A stretch of 64,000 bases of DNA from Macrophomina tecta (Eukaryota > Ascomycota > Dothideomycetes > Botryosphaeriales > Botryosphaeriaceae): positions 2,852,001 to 2,916,000 of the forward strand of contig JAKSGN010000005.1 in assembly GCA_024180945.1 (NCBI GenBank), written 5' to 3'. Below are positions 46,166-58,600 of this stretch, in pieces. The translations under genes were made by a program, and so were the position numbers. Under the pieces are notes generated by a model. That model did no database searches, was not told the origin of the DNA, and was given only the letters and a program-made list of their open reading frames with translations. Position 1 is the stretch's first letter. Every line of letters begins with the position of its first letter.

Positions 46166-48995
46166 GATGAAGACGATGTGGATGAGAGCAGACGGTATTA
46201 GGGAGCTCGAGAAGTATCTGGCACCTCAATATGTAGAGATCCCGGAGTGAGAATGGAGCTTGGGGAAAAGTACAGTCTGGCAGCGGGAAGAGCCGTTTAT
46301 ATAGACAAAGCGCTGACCCCAAACCCGGGCAACGCGTCTGGAGTGCGGAGAGAAAAGTGGATCGAGTGGAGAGGTAGGGATGTGTGTGCTGAGGAGAGGC
46401 AGAAGCCGGGACAGCCAGAGAGTTGGGTTTTATGATGCGTCTGCACCGAGTAGGAGTACATCCCACCATAGCATGGCACGCGCATCCCTGACGCAACCCT
46501 TGACGCCGCCAGCTGCGTGATTAATCCAACATGGATCTGGCGCTACTACCACAGGGCTTATCGGCATGTGGCAGCTGGCTCTCGATTCGTCACGGCGGTG
46601 CGCACCGCCTACGATCTCATGGACCCTGAGCAATTTGAGAGGCCAGCGGTGTCGCAGCAAGCTCGACTCGCAACGGCTTTGTGTGCCGCGGCGGTTTCGA
46701 GCATCCAGGGCCAGCATCGACGGCTCCCTGCGGTTTCTGGACCTCCAGGGCTGCAATCGGCGCTGCCTCTGACCCAGCGCAGTGTAGACAAAGCGCAGAC
46801 CGCCCGTTCAGCGTTGCATGCGCGGCGGAGCGCGGACGGCGAATAGTGATGACGAGAACGACACGGGCATCAGGCCGAGCTGGGACGCGGTATCAGGGCC
46901 CTGGCTTTGCCGCCATCGCCTTTTTTGGTGTTGCGGATCCACAATGACGTCGCGCAAGCTCGCCTAACTCACCGCATGCGGGCGCGCTGATGCCTCCGGC
47001 GCGGCCGCACGCTGAACCCCTTGAACCGAAAATTGGACATGCAGGGACTCGCTCTCGGCCGTCCAATGCGACGCTTCCAGGTACAGGCGCAATCGCTGCT
47101 GTTGTCGCACGTTGCGACGACCGCGCTGGTGATCCGCTGCTCCTAGAGAATGAGCCGGCCAGTTGCGTCCGGTGCGTTCTCGTCCGCCGTTTTGATTTTT
47201 TATGGGGGCCGAGGGGCTCCGCCACGCGCCCCTTCACTTGTAACCGCCTCCTCGACATCGCTAGCCTCCGCCGCGTTGGCGCTGCCCCTCTGTCGATCCG
47301 GTCGGCTCCTGCGAGGGCCCTGTCAATACCGCAAGCCTCCAGCAACACCACGCAGCATGTTCCTGTCCGCCTGCACGCCCCCCCTCAAAAAAAAAAAAAA
47401 AAAAAGGAAAAAAGGACGCCGTTGTCTGGGGTGCAGCCACCCTTGTGCGCGCCGTCTGATTCGCCGTCTTGGCATCCTCAGGTGTGCGCTGCGTTGCGGC
47501 CGCGAGCGAGCAGTTGTGTCTTATCGCGCGAATTTCACATGCCGCTTGCATAGTGTGCTCTGGGGGCAAAGCCTGACTGTGTGCCGTCTGTGGTCATCTT
47601 CGCACCACACCGTGCGTGTTTTCGCTCTCTTTTCGATCAATCAAGCCGCCCCGCCGTACCCGTCTACCAGCCGCCTGACATCATTGTGCAGTTTGCAGTG
47701 AGCAAGCGCCGGTTTCCCGCCCCAGGTCGCCTTAGGCCCATCCTGAACCGTCGGCAAGCGCGACTGCCATGCACAGCACCGGACACCTTCCGGCGCTGCA
47801 GCCCTGAGCGAAGTTACGTTAGGCCTTATGTCGGATATATGTCTGTGGATTCGAGCGGGAAAGTAGGATCGCGATTCTCTTCGCGGATCTACTCATTGAG
47901 GTTTGCCGGTCCATAAGAAACTGGTCATCATACCCCCAGTCCGAGGCGCGGTGGAGCCTTTTCTCGTTGGGGCCCCACCACAGTGAACACGCGGTTTGTG
48001 CTGGCACGTTTATAATGGGTCGTGACGGACTCCTGGGCTGGATGGCCTAATCTGACTGCTCAGCAATGACGCTCGACGGATCGCGAGGAGATCGATCGAA
48101 ACGGTAGGCCGATGGTGTTGAACCTTGCTGACGGTCGGCGGCAGTGGGAGGCCTTGCAATGCCATGCAGCGTTGACGGTGTAGGACTGCTGCTCCTCTTC
48201 ACCGGCGAAAATGCCTCATTTCTACTTTATCAAGGCATTGGGTTGTAAACTTGCGTTGCTTCTAGCGCGTGTAGTGGGCACGTCGTTTGTCCATGACGAT
48301 ATGGCTGGATGCAGGGCATGTTTTGCAGCGGAAAGCAGGGTGTAACTGCGGGCGGGAGCGACCATCTGGCTCCCGCTGCTCCGCCTGGCTACCTGCGCGG
48401 CAAATCGAGATGACTCGCTCGTGGTCCTTGTACAAAGCCAAAAGGTCCCTCGAGGTGCAAAGGACATTCGTGCCGCAAACTCTGTTCGCCCAAGTCAATA
48501 CAGGCAAGCCTCCAGTTGGACCGGATCTGTTCCCGGTTTATCTCATCGCGTAGCAAGAGGGATATGACGGAAGGAAAATGCAGCATAGGTCGCAGCGATC
48601 AGCGGGCACAAGCATCGCTGACCTCGGAATATCGGCTGAGTGAGGGCGATACCTTGGAGTGGTGGTTGAGATGGGATGCAAGGTTGGTACCATGGTGCCA
48701 TCGCTGTGGGGGGTTAAGTAGGCGTCCAGATGCAAGCGTTGAGGAAATCGTCCATGGAAGAGGGAAAAACAAGTTCCTAGGCGTAAGAGATGGCGGCTGG
48801 GTGAAAGAAAAGGACAATCTGCGGGATTCAAAGGCGAGGCGGGGAAGCTGGCAGGCGATCAGTTTAGGGAAAGAGGAAGTCACGAGGCCATGCGGGGGCG
48901 CGGCTTGACCCAAGACGCGTCGAGTCGCGTTCATTTCGTCGATCAAGCTTCCTCATCAGGTACATCGCTCTCGCCCTCACGCCCATCTATCCGAG
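46166..48995. promoter_or_regulatory. Divergent intergenic region, HAD gene and WTGG gene
   Basis: A 2.8 kb head-to-head gap. It includes an A19 run (47387-47405) after a C-rich patch and otherwise GC-rich sequence with overlapping open frames in several phases but no conserved motif. The HAD promoter lies near 46170-46500. The sequence before 48996 is the WTGG leader. Nothing else is supported. Confidence 0.4.
47387..47405. repeat. Poly-A run (A19)
   Basis: Nineteen consecutive A preceded by C8 with one T between. No retroposed gene is found upstream. Confidence 0.85.
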
Positions 48996-50624
48996 ATGAA
49001 CTGGACCGGTGGCACGTTGCAACGGCATTCGAACAACAACCCTCTAACCCGTCGTCAGAAGCGTCATTTCGCCAAGCTCCGTGCACATGTCCACCATAAA
49101 GACCCAGCCAACAGCTCTTCGCCCTTTGTACCCCGCTTTCTCCAACCGGGAGAGGCGGAGTACGAGGCTCTCGACGGAGCATCTGGGAGGCAGCCGCTAA
49201 AACGCCAGAAGGCTCTCGATCAATATGAGACAATGGCTCCTCTAGCCCAACGCCTCTCCGCGCTGAAACCACACCCGCCGACATACCGCCACATTTCGAG
49301 AAGAAATCCCCGTGGTTCTCCAAACGCAGCCACTCATTCGCCATTGGCGTCGCGTGAGGGAAATTTGTCCCTTTTACTCCACACAGTGGTGGTATCGCAT
49401 GCAAATGCTAATAACGGCCGGAAGACCCAGGCGCAGAAGGAATATGACATGCCGGAAAGTTACCAGAAGCAGAATTTCGCTTGTAATAACACCTGGACGG
49501 ACGAAGCAGTGCAGTGTCAGCGTGATATACTCTTGGCGCGGCGTGACTGGGCCGGCCTTGAGCCCTCATCCCCGGTTCGCATGCGCTTTCCCTCCAGCAA
49601 AGAAAGAGAGGCCCTCGGAAAGAGACACAAAACATTCCGCAACAGGACCCACCGAACTTCAAGGGATGGCGCCACACGGATGCCGTTCCTGGAGGGAGCG
49701 GAAACCGAGCTTGGCGGCCCCTGGATGAGCGGAGCGGTGATGAACCGCAACGACATCGACATCAAGATAGGTCCCAATGCACGTGCAACTCATGGACAAG
49801 CAGCAGCCAATGACTCGCATGAAGCGGGGTGTAGTCTTACTCCATCTGATCCAATGTTGTTCGATATAGATGGTGCAGTGCAAGAACTGCAGCCATTGCG
49901 CACACCGAATTATTTGGCTACAGTCTCACCTTTCCTGGAACAGGAAAAAGAGGGGACCTCAAATCTAGTCAATCTGCCTGACACAGACCCGGGACCAAGA
50001 GAAAGTTGTGGTAGCGCCGAAGCTGATCCGGTTAAAGATGTCGAGAGACTTTCGCAAGAGCTTGATGGGTGTTCATATCGAGCCCCTGGCTCACTTGCAT
50101 CCACCAGAACCGCTGTCCTTGCACACGCTCAGCGTCATCATAGATACATGGACGACGGAGTGCGAAGGAAATCCCAGGTCTTAGGCGCATGGAACGAAAA
50201 TCTGATGCAGATGCCGACATCGCTGCGAAAACTGGAACCAGGCAGAGAAGGCAGCAGTCTGGCTCAGGCTGAGACGCGTGGCCGGACCAAGGGGCAGCTA
50301 GAGTTACAAATCCCCCCCCCCGAAAGCCCTGCCGGCTACTGTTTATGGCCTCTCGGAATGGACAAAGCATTCAGGGGACCCGACTGCACCATGCGCGGGC
50401 ATCAAGTGAATTCTTGTCAGAGAATCATGTGGAAATGCACCAGGCGCCTTGTGCAGACAAAAAAAAGTTCCACGATGTTCGACGGCGGAACTTTCTGGGC
50501 AATGCATCGGATAGGACCGACCACTCTCCTGGCACGCCCGGGACCGATGCCGAGCGTCGATTGCCCGCTCGTGGCATTGGTGAGGGCGGCTCGTCGTCAA
50601 ATGACTCCCGCCGTAGCTCCGTAG
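48996..50624 (+). CDS. Fungus-specific WTGG-motif protein, probably 3'-disrupted
   Basis: Conserved ascomycete protein of unknown function that starts with the hallmark MNWTGGTLQRHS followed by a basic RRQKRHFAKLRAHV. The open frame codes for 542 aa. Further family-like blocks are RDILLARRDWAGLEPSSPVR and MRFPSSKEREALGKRHK (a 'DW-G' motif followed by an Arg/Lys patch), then NDIDIKIGPNARA and SDPMLFDIDG. The composition is polar and mostly disordered, with no membrane segment. The frame looks authentic up to about 50310 (LELQIPPP). After a run of ten C the same frame turns unlike the family (GYCLWPLGMDKAF, then Cys/Trp-rich), while protein-like sequence continues in other frames. So the true C-terminal part is probably displaced and 50624 may not be the biological end. 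The start is secure because the motif begins at the first Met. Family recognition is from memory of sequence pattern, not a search. Confidence 0.7.
   Translation: MNWTGGTLQRHSNNNPLTRRQKRHFAKLRAHVHHKDPANSSSPFVPRFLQPGEAEYEALDGASGRQPLKRQKALDQYETMAPLAQRLSALKPHPPTYRHISRRNPRGSPNAATHSPLASREGNLSLLLHTVVVSHANANNGRKTQAQKEYDMPESYQKQNFACNNTWTDEAVQCQRDILLARRDWAGLEPSSPVRMRFPSSKEREALGKRHKTFRNRTHRTSRDGATRMPFLEGAETELGGPWMSGAVMNRNDIDIKIGPNARATHGQAAANDSHEAGCSLTPSDPMLFDIDGAVQELQPLRTPNYLATVSPFLEQEKEGTSNLVNLPDTDPGPRESCGSAEADPVKDVERLSQELDGCSYRAPGSLASTRTAVLAHAQRHHRYMDDGVRRKSQVLGAWNENLMQMPTSLRKLEPGREGSSLAQAETRGRTKGQLELQIPPPESPAGYCLWPLGMDKAFRGPDCTMRGHQVNSCQRIMWKCTRRLVQTKKSSTMFDGGTFWAMHRIGPTTLLARPGPMPSVDCPLVALVRAARRQMTPAVAP
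50312..50321. repeat. Poly-C run (C10) at the frame break
   Basis: Ten C inside the WTGG gene. One C fewer would carry the frame into the protein-like ALPATVYGLSEWTKHSG. This makes it the likely first frameshift or an assembly error. Confidence 0.75.
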
Positions 50625-51597
50625 ATCGTGCGTCCAGAGCGCGCCTCTCGGCAGAGCAACTGATCGACGATGCAGGACATTGTACAAGCGCGCTGAACAG
50701 ATGGGGCAAAAAGAATCAGTCCACAGCCAGGCCAACCAAAATTTACCTTTCAGCCTGAGAAGGCAGCTGCAAACGCCCTTGGCTCCTTTTGCAGCAGCGC
50801 CCTGCTTTCGCAAGCATCGGGAAGCGCTCCCGATATTTCAAGCCCGGAGTCTCCGTTCGGGTCGCGCCGTCGAACCACCGGGCTGGCTGAGAATGCTCCA
50901 GCTACGGTTGCGCAAGGCTGGATCGGCGATGATGACGGTGGTGAAGACACCGAGGCGATATGAAGGAGGTTTGTCTTCAATGAAAACAATAGAACAGCCA
51001 TTGACGAGACTGGGGAAGAGGGAAAGTCGTTCGAACGCGTCATACGATCGAAATTATCGCCCGAGCCAAGTCCTGCGTCTTCTCTTTCTGTCGCGGCATC
51101 CGGCAAATTCAGCTGCAGCAAGAACGCCAGCGCCACCGTCTGCATGCGCACACCTGCATTCTGTGGGTTACCGTTATGGGGCCGCGAATACAGCAAATGC
51201 AAGAGTGGAAAAAGCAACGACCAGCGGTGAGGGCCAGGCATCTGATTCAAATGCATTTGTTGAGGTCGGAAGCACGAGAGAGGCAGCCTCACCAAGTGGA
51301 AGCAGGTGTTTGCCTGTTCGCATTCATAACGCTGATGCTCAGGCGAACAAAGCGTCAGGCGATGCGGACACAGTGGCTGCCACGGCAGGTGAGTCACCCG
51401 GTGAGCTGGCAAAGTCTAGACCGGCGGGAGCGAATGGTTTTCATGAAACCGAAGGCCTTTGTGAGATCAATGGCAGCTGCGAAACCGGCGGTGCGCACAG
51501 CTATCGTCGAGGGCATTGCGTCCATGGGCACGACGTTGCACACCGAGTCGACAGGCATTGGCAGAAAGATATCGAATCCGAGGAAACGTCGATATAG
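50322..51597 (+). pseudogene. Displaced 3' coding remnants of the WTGG gene
   Basis: Sequence of credible protein quality is spread over three frames. First comes ALPATVYGLSEWTKHSG (about 50327-50400). Next, in another frame, are LSENHVEMHQAPCADKKKF, FLGNASDRTDHSPGTPGTDA and ERRLPARGIGEGGSSSNDSR. From about 50724 a third frame gives QPKFTFQPEKAAANALGSF, APDISSPESPFGSRRRTTG and QGWIGDDDGGEDTEA, interrupted by TGA at 50961 and continuing RRFVFNENNRTAIDETGEEG to KSNDQR. Around 51200 it moves to VEKATTSGEGQASDSNAFVE and onwards to 51597. I could not join these by consensus introns without frame conflict, so decay or assembly indels are more likely than splicing. The exact end is uncertain. Confidence 0.5.
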
Positions 51598-53195
51598 GCA
51601 GCAGGCGACAGGTTGTTTCGCCATCAATCTGCGGGATTCCAAGCCGCAACGGCATGGGCTATGCGTCAGACCCAATTGAGCACGTCGAAGACTATCGACA
51701 GGGAAAGGGCAATGCAGGGCAGGAATGTTGGCAGGCGGCAACGGCACGACGGTTGGTGAGTGGAAATTGGGGTGGGAAAAGGTTTTTCTTTGCCGTTCCA
51801 ACCGTGCGCATGGCCGCTGCATGCCTGCCTACATACGCGACAACATGCAGCTTCGGACGGGTTCACCCTCTTGCGTGTTCTGCACGAGAACCGCCATGCA
51901 TTCCAGCGCGGTGCCATCTACCTGATGGGCAGAATATCACTTCAGCATGTTTCCTTGGGCGCGCACGTTTCCCGCGCCCATGCATCAAGGTACTCATTAC
52001 GTTAGGCCGGTAGCATTGAAATGCTGGATCATGACAGGTGTGCAAGCTAAAAGTGGTTGCACTAGGACCCCAGAGGTAACAAGGCCAACAGTCGTCGTGC
52101 CGCTCCGCGATTGGGGGGAATGGTGGACAGGCACAACCATCATCCATGATGGCATTTTGCTTGTTCGTGTGCCATCGGCGCGACGCAGCCGTATGCTGCA
52201 GGCCGCTAGCAGCCGGCTTGCCGGCCTATTCCAATAGGCTCTGGAACCATGCGATCCGGATTCCGCTCCATTGGCCGTCTGGTCGCTGTTTAATTGCGTG
52301 AGCGTGCGCCTTGCGCGCCGTTACTAGCGCGCCCGTCAGCCCACAAGATGAAAGTGAAGTGGGCGATGTCATGTTGTCATTATCCAGGCTTATCAAACCG
52401 TAGGAAAAAAAAAAAAAGGTGGTCATGCGGAGCACTGTCAATAACTTCTTTTGGGGTAATTTGTCCCAGTCCTTCCAATCAGTATGAGCGTCGGCCGAAC
52501 GTGTGCTGCAAAGTATGTCTATCCGTTATGCGTAAGGGAGTGTTCGCGGTTTAGTGCTGAGGAGAGAAGAGCGGAGTAGGAGGGAGGAGAGTGGCAGGGC
52601 GCTGCCATCGTGCGGCACACGCTGGCAGCTGTGGATGTTCCTGCAGCCTGGCCTGTTGCTCATCCACTTTTCCGCCATCTATCGCGGGCGTGAGGCTCTT
52701 TCGCGATGGCCTGTTCGTGCGACGCAGCAGGCAATCGCCTGACATCCGTGCGGTGCGACGATGCAGCAGCAGCTGCTTGCTTGCTTGTCTGCTGCCGGGC
52801 ATCTCCAACTGAGGGGAAATTTCGAGCAGGGCGGTCCGCATGCTTGAATGCCCGCCGTCCGCCCTGATGCCCGCCCGCCCGCCAGGCCGCAGCAAGATTT
52901 GAACCGGCCTCCCGGATTTAGGAGGCGCGAGATGATGTTGGCAGCGGGCGATGGCGGTGCAAATGTTGGGCATGGGGGAATAATGGGGATTTACTTTTTC
53001 TTGCGCAGTACAACGAAGATCAAACTGCACATCCGCCCCTGCAAGTCAATGACGAAGAATTCTTCCTGTATTTTTTTTTTTCTCACGCATCGTATTGCCC
53101 ATGACTGAAGATTCGCGGACGTTCGGCGCGCGGGAGCTTGGTGCTCGAGCTCGAGCTCACTCCAACATGCCGGCGACTTGTCCCAGCTAGGAACC

Positions 53196-53212
53196 TTTTT
53201 TTTTTTTTTTTT
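53196..53212. repeat. Poly-T run (T17)
   Basis: Seventeen consecutive T in the gap upstream of PLC1. Confidence 0.85.
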
Positions 53213-54315
53213 GTCTTTCCTGTGCCGCACCCTCGTCCCCGTTGGTGGTGCTTGCGCCTCGCCCGCCCAACCACACCCCCCAGTCCGGCATGAGACAGAC
53301 AGGCCCTGCTGCAAGTCATTAAGATGCGCCGTGCCCATGTCCGGAGCTCGTGCGACGCTGCCCTCCCAGGTTCCCTCCGGGCCCCTCCCTTCCCCCTCGC
53401 TCCTTCCAGGGATGCTGACGAGGCGCGCTGCGCAGCGAACTCGGCCAAGACACACGCAAGCTAGGTGGTTTGGGACCTAGCTGGAATGCGCAGTGGTTCG
53501 ATGTGTTGCCTCGAATTGATCGAATTGACGGGACCCCCTTTCGGCGCTGAGCGTCGCGGCTTGCGCTGCCGCTGACGCTCGGCACGCCGGCGCCGAGGAT
53601 CGAGGGAACGCAGTCAAGTAAGCAGCGGTTCTGAGGAGCGGCAGCTCGCCCGTGCCGGCTGCACCTGTCTGATGAAGGAGGAGATGATGATGATGGCGGC
53701 GGCCCCGCGGGTGACATTGGAAGGGAAACAGGAACAATGCTCCCAAGCAGGCGCGGGCGGTGATTGGCCGGCCAGCGCAATCACGAGACGGTACGAGCCA
53801 CAGTAACAACGCAGCGCGCACACCGCTTTGCCTGCCCCGGCCGCGTTTTTCGAACAGTCGCTTGATAGAGATTGGAGAAGGACGGGAATTGGCTCGAGTC
53901 AGCTGATGGAAACATGGAAATTCGTCTCGTTTCGCACGCGCCTGGGATGGCCGGTGCGCAGGGCTACGGCGCGGCGGACGGGAGTGTGGGGAACGCGGCG
54001 TTTATTGGCTCTTGGGGCTCGAGGAGCGTCAGGGGTCGCTGTTCTTCTCGAAGCAGTCGAAGGCGACCGAAGGGGGTCTGCGCACAGCAGCTCTCGCAAC
54101 GATCGGCCGGCGGCGGCGGTGCGGATGGTGGTGAGTCGCATGCAGATTGCGAGGCGCATTGCGTGCGGCCAAGGCGCGCGGCTGTGCCGGCTCGAGCTGG
54201 ATACGACACACGAGCGCGACGGCCGGCAGCCGGCCGGGTCGCATTCGCGTGAGGGAGCGTAACAATACGCGCGCTGCTGGTCGAGGGCGCGGAGGGCTTG
54301 GAGCAGCAGCGAGCA

Positions 54316-54340
54316 GGCAGCGGCAGCGGCAGCGGCAGCG
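54316..54340. repeat. (GGCAGC)n short tandem repeat
   Basis: About four imperfect units of the hexamer GGCAGC/CAGCGG within very GC-rich intergenic sequence. Confidence 0.8.
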
Positions 54341-54741
54341 CGTGGCAGCTGGGTGGGCGAGGCATGTGAGGCTGTCGGCAGCAGGGAGCGCAGCCCGTTG
54401 ATCTGCCCGGCCAGGGGGCTTAACCACAACGCTGGTCCTCGCAGTTGCGAGAGCCTGCTTAGGGCGCGCCACGTCGCCGCCTGTGCCTGGCGTGGAGGGC
54501 TGCTGGGTGTTGGCCCCGATAAGCACTAGCTCGAGCTCGCTCGCTATTCTTGTCGCAGCAGGGCTGAGGCGGATTCCTGCTGCTGCTTTCACGCCCGAGT
54601 CGCCGGATGCGTCGGCGTGGGCGGAAAACGACATGTCGCGCTGCACGCACGACGCCCGCGTGCGTGCGGGCCACGCTGGCCGCGATGATTTGCATGTATC
54701 TGTGTGTCAGGCAGCGGCCGCCCGGGCAGCGAGGCCGCTGG

Positions 54742-54766
54742 CGGGCAGGCAGGCAGGCAGGCAGGC
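54742..54766. repeat. (GGCA)n tetranucleotide repeat
   Basis: About six tandem GGCA units in the same GC-rich gap. Confidence 0.8.
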
Positions 54767-55617
54767 CGCTCGGCCAGGCGCGGGCTCGGGCGCGGGCGGG
54801 CATGCCACAAGGGCGTGAAATGAGACATGGAACGGGCGCATACCATGACGTGAATCTGGCTGTTTGAAACATCCTGGACGCCGCTATGGGGCCGTTTTCC
54901 GCGCGGAGACGGAGGGCAGCCTGCTTGCCTCGCCTTGAGCAGCCCGACGCGCCAGGCAGTGCGAGCGGGCAGGGATGTCCAACTAAGCTCGCCCGTCGCC
55001 GTTACGCCTCGGGCCCGTCCTCTTTAATAACGAACTAGCTGCCATCGTCAGATTTGCAAGCACCCGCCGCCGTCTACGCCCAAGCCCGCCAGCTCGCTCA
55101 CTCCTTTTTCACAACCACGGTCCGCGGCCTCAGCGCAGCAGCAGCCCTCGCACTCGTCCTCGCGTGCCGCCTGCACCTCTGCCGAACCGCACTCCATCGC
55201 CTGCGTCAGCACGCAGCCTCGTCTACTGTACGTACCACCCCGACCGGCCCCAGCCGCACTTTCGGTGCCCTTGCAGCAGCACGCGTGGAGAAGTCTAACC
55301 CGTGTATGACACACTCTGCAGGCCCAGCCTCACAGCGCGCGACAAGCCCTGTCTTCTGCGCAGAGCTTCCACTGGAGCAAGACCGCACTCCGCGCCATTC
55401 GACCCCATCGGTCTTCAGCTGACCTGCCGCATCATTGCCTGTCCTGCGCTTGATGCGCGATGCTCAATATGCGGTAAACACGACAGCCCCAAGCGCCCAC
55501 AAACACCTCCGGAGACCAGCTGGCTCGGTCGCACGACCATCTCTCTTCTCTGCCCACTCCTAATATGCCGCCGTCCCGTCCTCGACGCCAGTAGGGCCGC
55601 CGCTTCCCATTCTCAGC

Positions 55618-58600
55618 ATGACCTCCTCCGCTGCACATCCGCCGCACGACTCTCCAGACCTCCATGGAGTGCCGCGCCCCCGAATGCCCACGCCTAAAAA
55701 CTCCTTCTACCGCTTCAATTCCCAGCATGCCTCGCCGCTCAAGATCCAGCCGCCTACCTCTGCGACCAACTCCTCCTCGCGAAACAGTCCTACCTCAGCG
55801 CCCTCGATGCTGGACTCGACTGCCTCTCTCCAGACCACCCCCGAGAGCATGCATCCGACCCGCATAGCGACCTCCTTCCCCTCCGCGCCCTTCTCCCTCC
55901 CCGAGGCCTACTTCCCCATGTCCGCCTCCGCCCCCGGCCCCACCTCGTCGCCCGGCTCCAACGCCATGGCCGACGCGATGGCCGTGAGCAGTAAGTCGCC
56001 CGGCCTGATTCGCCGTATATCCCGCGGTGCCCATACCAGACTCACTCGCCAGCGCGGGTCTGGCGCAAGCGCGCGCCGCGACCACAGCGCTGGACCGGTC
56101 ATCATGCGAAGGAGGAGCGATAGCCGGACGGGCGCCGACCCGCGCGACGCTGCGTGGGATGTGTCAGACTACGACTTGGAGGGTCCGGACGAGGAGGCGA
56201 TTGAGGATTCTGGCGAGGCAACCGCGTCTCAGGAGAGCATTGTCAACGCCCTTGGTATAACCGCCGGCCGGCCCAGCGGCTCGACAGCCACGGAGGGTGC
56301 TCCTATTCGTTCGCCCATTCTTGAACAAGGCACATTCCTTACCAAAGTCACCAAGAAGAAGAAGCACACCATGAAGTTCCGCTTGGACCTCGAGTCGGCC
56401 AAGGTCACCTGGGACCCGTCGAGGCCCTCGAAATCTTTCTATATCGATGACGTCCGAGAAATCCGCGTTGGCCGGGACGCCAGGAACTACCGCGAGGAAT
56501 TCCAGGTCCCGGCCGACCAGGAAGATCGGTGGTTCACCATTATCTACTCGGACCCGGAAATGTCCAAAGGCCGGTCCATCAAGACCATGCATCTCATCGC
56601 CCCCAACAACTTCCTTTTCAGCCTTTGGACCAACACTCTCGAAGAGGTGTCCCGCAGCCGTATAGACATGATGGCCGGCCTTGCCGGCAGTGGCGAGAAG
56701 ACGGCTAAAGCTCTGTGGCAGCGCTTCTTCGACAAAATGTCCAAAACCGCTGAAATCCCCGAGGAGGACCAGAAGCTTGACTTCGCCAACACCGTCAAGC
56801 TCTGCCGCAGTCTCCAGATCAACAGCTCGGAAAGCGCACTCCGGGCGCGCTTCGACAAGGCCGGTGAGCAATCAGGCTACCTCCGCTACAACCAATTCCT
56901 CACGTTCGTCCGTAAATTGAAAGAGAGGCGGGATCTGAAACCGATTTACGATTCTGTCAAGGGTGCCAACTCTGAGCTGGGATGGGGTGATTTCGTCACT
57001 TTCCTCGAAAGGGAACAGGACGTTGACGTGGCTGCCGATCTGGAATACTGGGTCAACATTTTCGAAAAGTTTGCCCGAAAGCCAAGGAACAACAGCTCCG
57101 CATCCTCGCTCAACGGCGAGGCCACTGTTGGCAGTATGAACTTTCAGGCATTTCAGGCGTTTATGACGTCGCCAGTTAACCACGTCCTTTCCGCCCCGAA
57201 ATCGGAACCCAAGCTTGACCGACCGCTAAACGAGTACTTCATTTCCAGCTCGCACAACACATATCTCCTGGGACGTCAGGTCGCAGGCCACTCGAGCACC
57301 GAAGCCTACATCGTCGCGCTGCAAAAAGGATGTCGTTGCATCGAGATTGATTGCTGGGATGGCAACGATGGCCGTCCAATTGTGGTTCATGGCCGGACTC
57401 TTACCACCAGCGTTCTGTTCGCCGACTGCATCTCGGTCATCCACAAATATGCTTTTGTGTCCTCCCCTTACCCGCTTATCATCTCGTTAGAAGTGCACTG
57501 CAACCCCGAGCAGCAAGCCGCTATGGTGGAGATCATGAAGACTCAATTCGGCGACGCGCTACTTCTTGAGCCTCTTCACCCTGAGTCTCAGACTCTCCCG
57601 TCTCCGGAAGAGCTCAAGTACAAGATTCTGCTCAAGGTCAAGGCTACCGAGGAGAGTGATGACAAGGTCGCCACAAGCGACGCGAACGGCTCCCGTAGCA
57701 GGCAGCGCAGTTTCAGCTCCCCCTTCTCCAAGCCCATCAACATCGATACAAGCGTCATCCCAGACTCTCCTTTGCTCTCTAGCCCCCCCTCAATGAGCCC
57801 TCCGGAGCGCGCTAGCACCTTTTGGGCGACGCCGCGTACTTCTGTCACGTCAGCAGGAGCAAGCTTGCACAGTTCTGCAGAGGACAGTGACAGTCCGCCG
57901 ACTACTCTGGCTGAGAGGAAGAAGAAGAAGAACAAGACCAGCAAGATTGTCAAGGTTCTTAGCGATCTTGGCGTCTACACGCGGGGCATCAAGTATTCTG
58001 GTTTCACTTCTCCAGAGTCCAAGACCTACAACCACATCTACTCTTTCGCCGAGCGCACATTCGATAGCCATTGCAACAAGGACTCTATCTCCAAGGAACT
58101 CCTCGAAGAACACAACATGAACTTTCTAATGCGCGTCTACCCGTCGTACTACCGGGTTACCTCAACGAACTTCGACCCCATCAAGTTCTGGCGCCGCGGG
58201 GTGCAGATGGCTGCGCTGAACTGGCAGACATACGATCTTGGTCAACAGATCAATGACGCGATGTTTGCTGCAGGAGTCGACCGAACCGGATATGTCCTTA
58301 AGCCACGGGAGCTACGCGAGCCAAGGAGCCGAGAGCTCGTCAATGGCGCCTACAAACGTACCAAGCAGAAGAAGCTCGTCAAATTTTCCGTCGACATCAT
58401 CTCCGCGCAGCAGCTACCGCGCCCCAGCGGCATGAAGTCGGACGCGTCGATCAATCCTTACGTCGAGTTTGAGATGTACAGCGCCAACGATAAGGCCCGG
58501 GGGGCCGCAATTGGCGAGGGCGGAACTGACGCGTCAGCGCGGAATGGTGTCTCCGGAATTGGCGTCCCACTCCGCAAGCGCACGGGAATCATTGAGGGCA

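Larger units (their letters stand above)
51598..55617. promoter_or_regulatory. GC-rich gap with PLC1 promoter
   Basis: About 4 kb without a supported gene. The part 53900-55000 is extremely GC-rich with short tandem repeats. There are T17 and A-runs at 53196 and 52407. The last 600 bases before PLC1 are C-rich leader-like sequence. Overlapping long open frames on both strands at 53.8-54.8 kb follow from the scarcity of AT-rich stop codons and show no motif. Confidence 0.45.

Noticed and set aside
53900..54870. Several long overlapping frames on both strands (up to 205 aa)
   Set aside because: They arise from very high GC content with few stops, occur in nearly all frames at once and show no motif.
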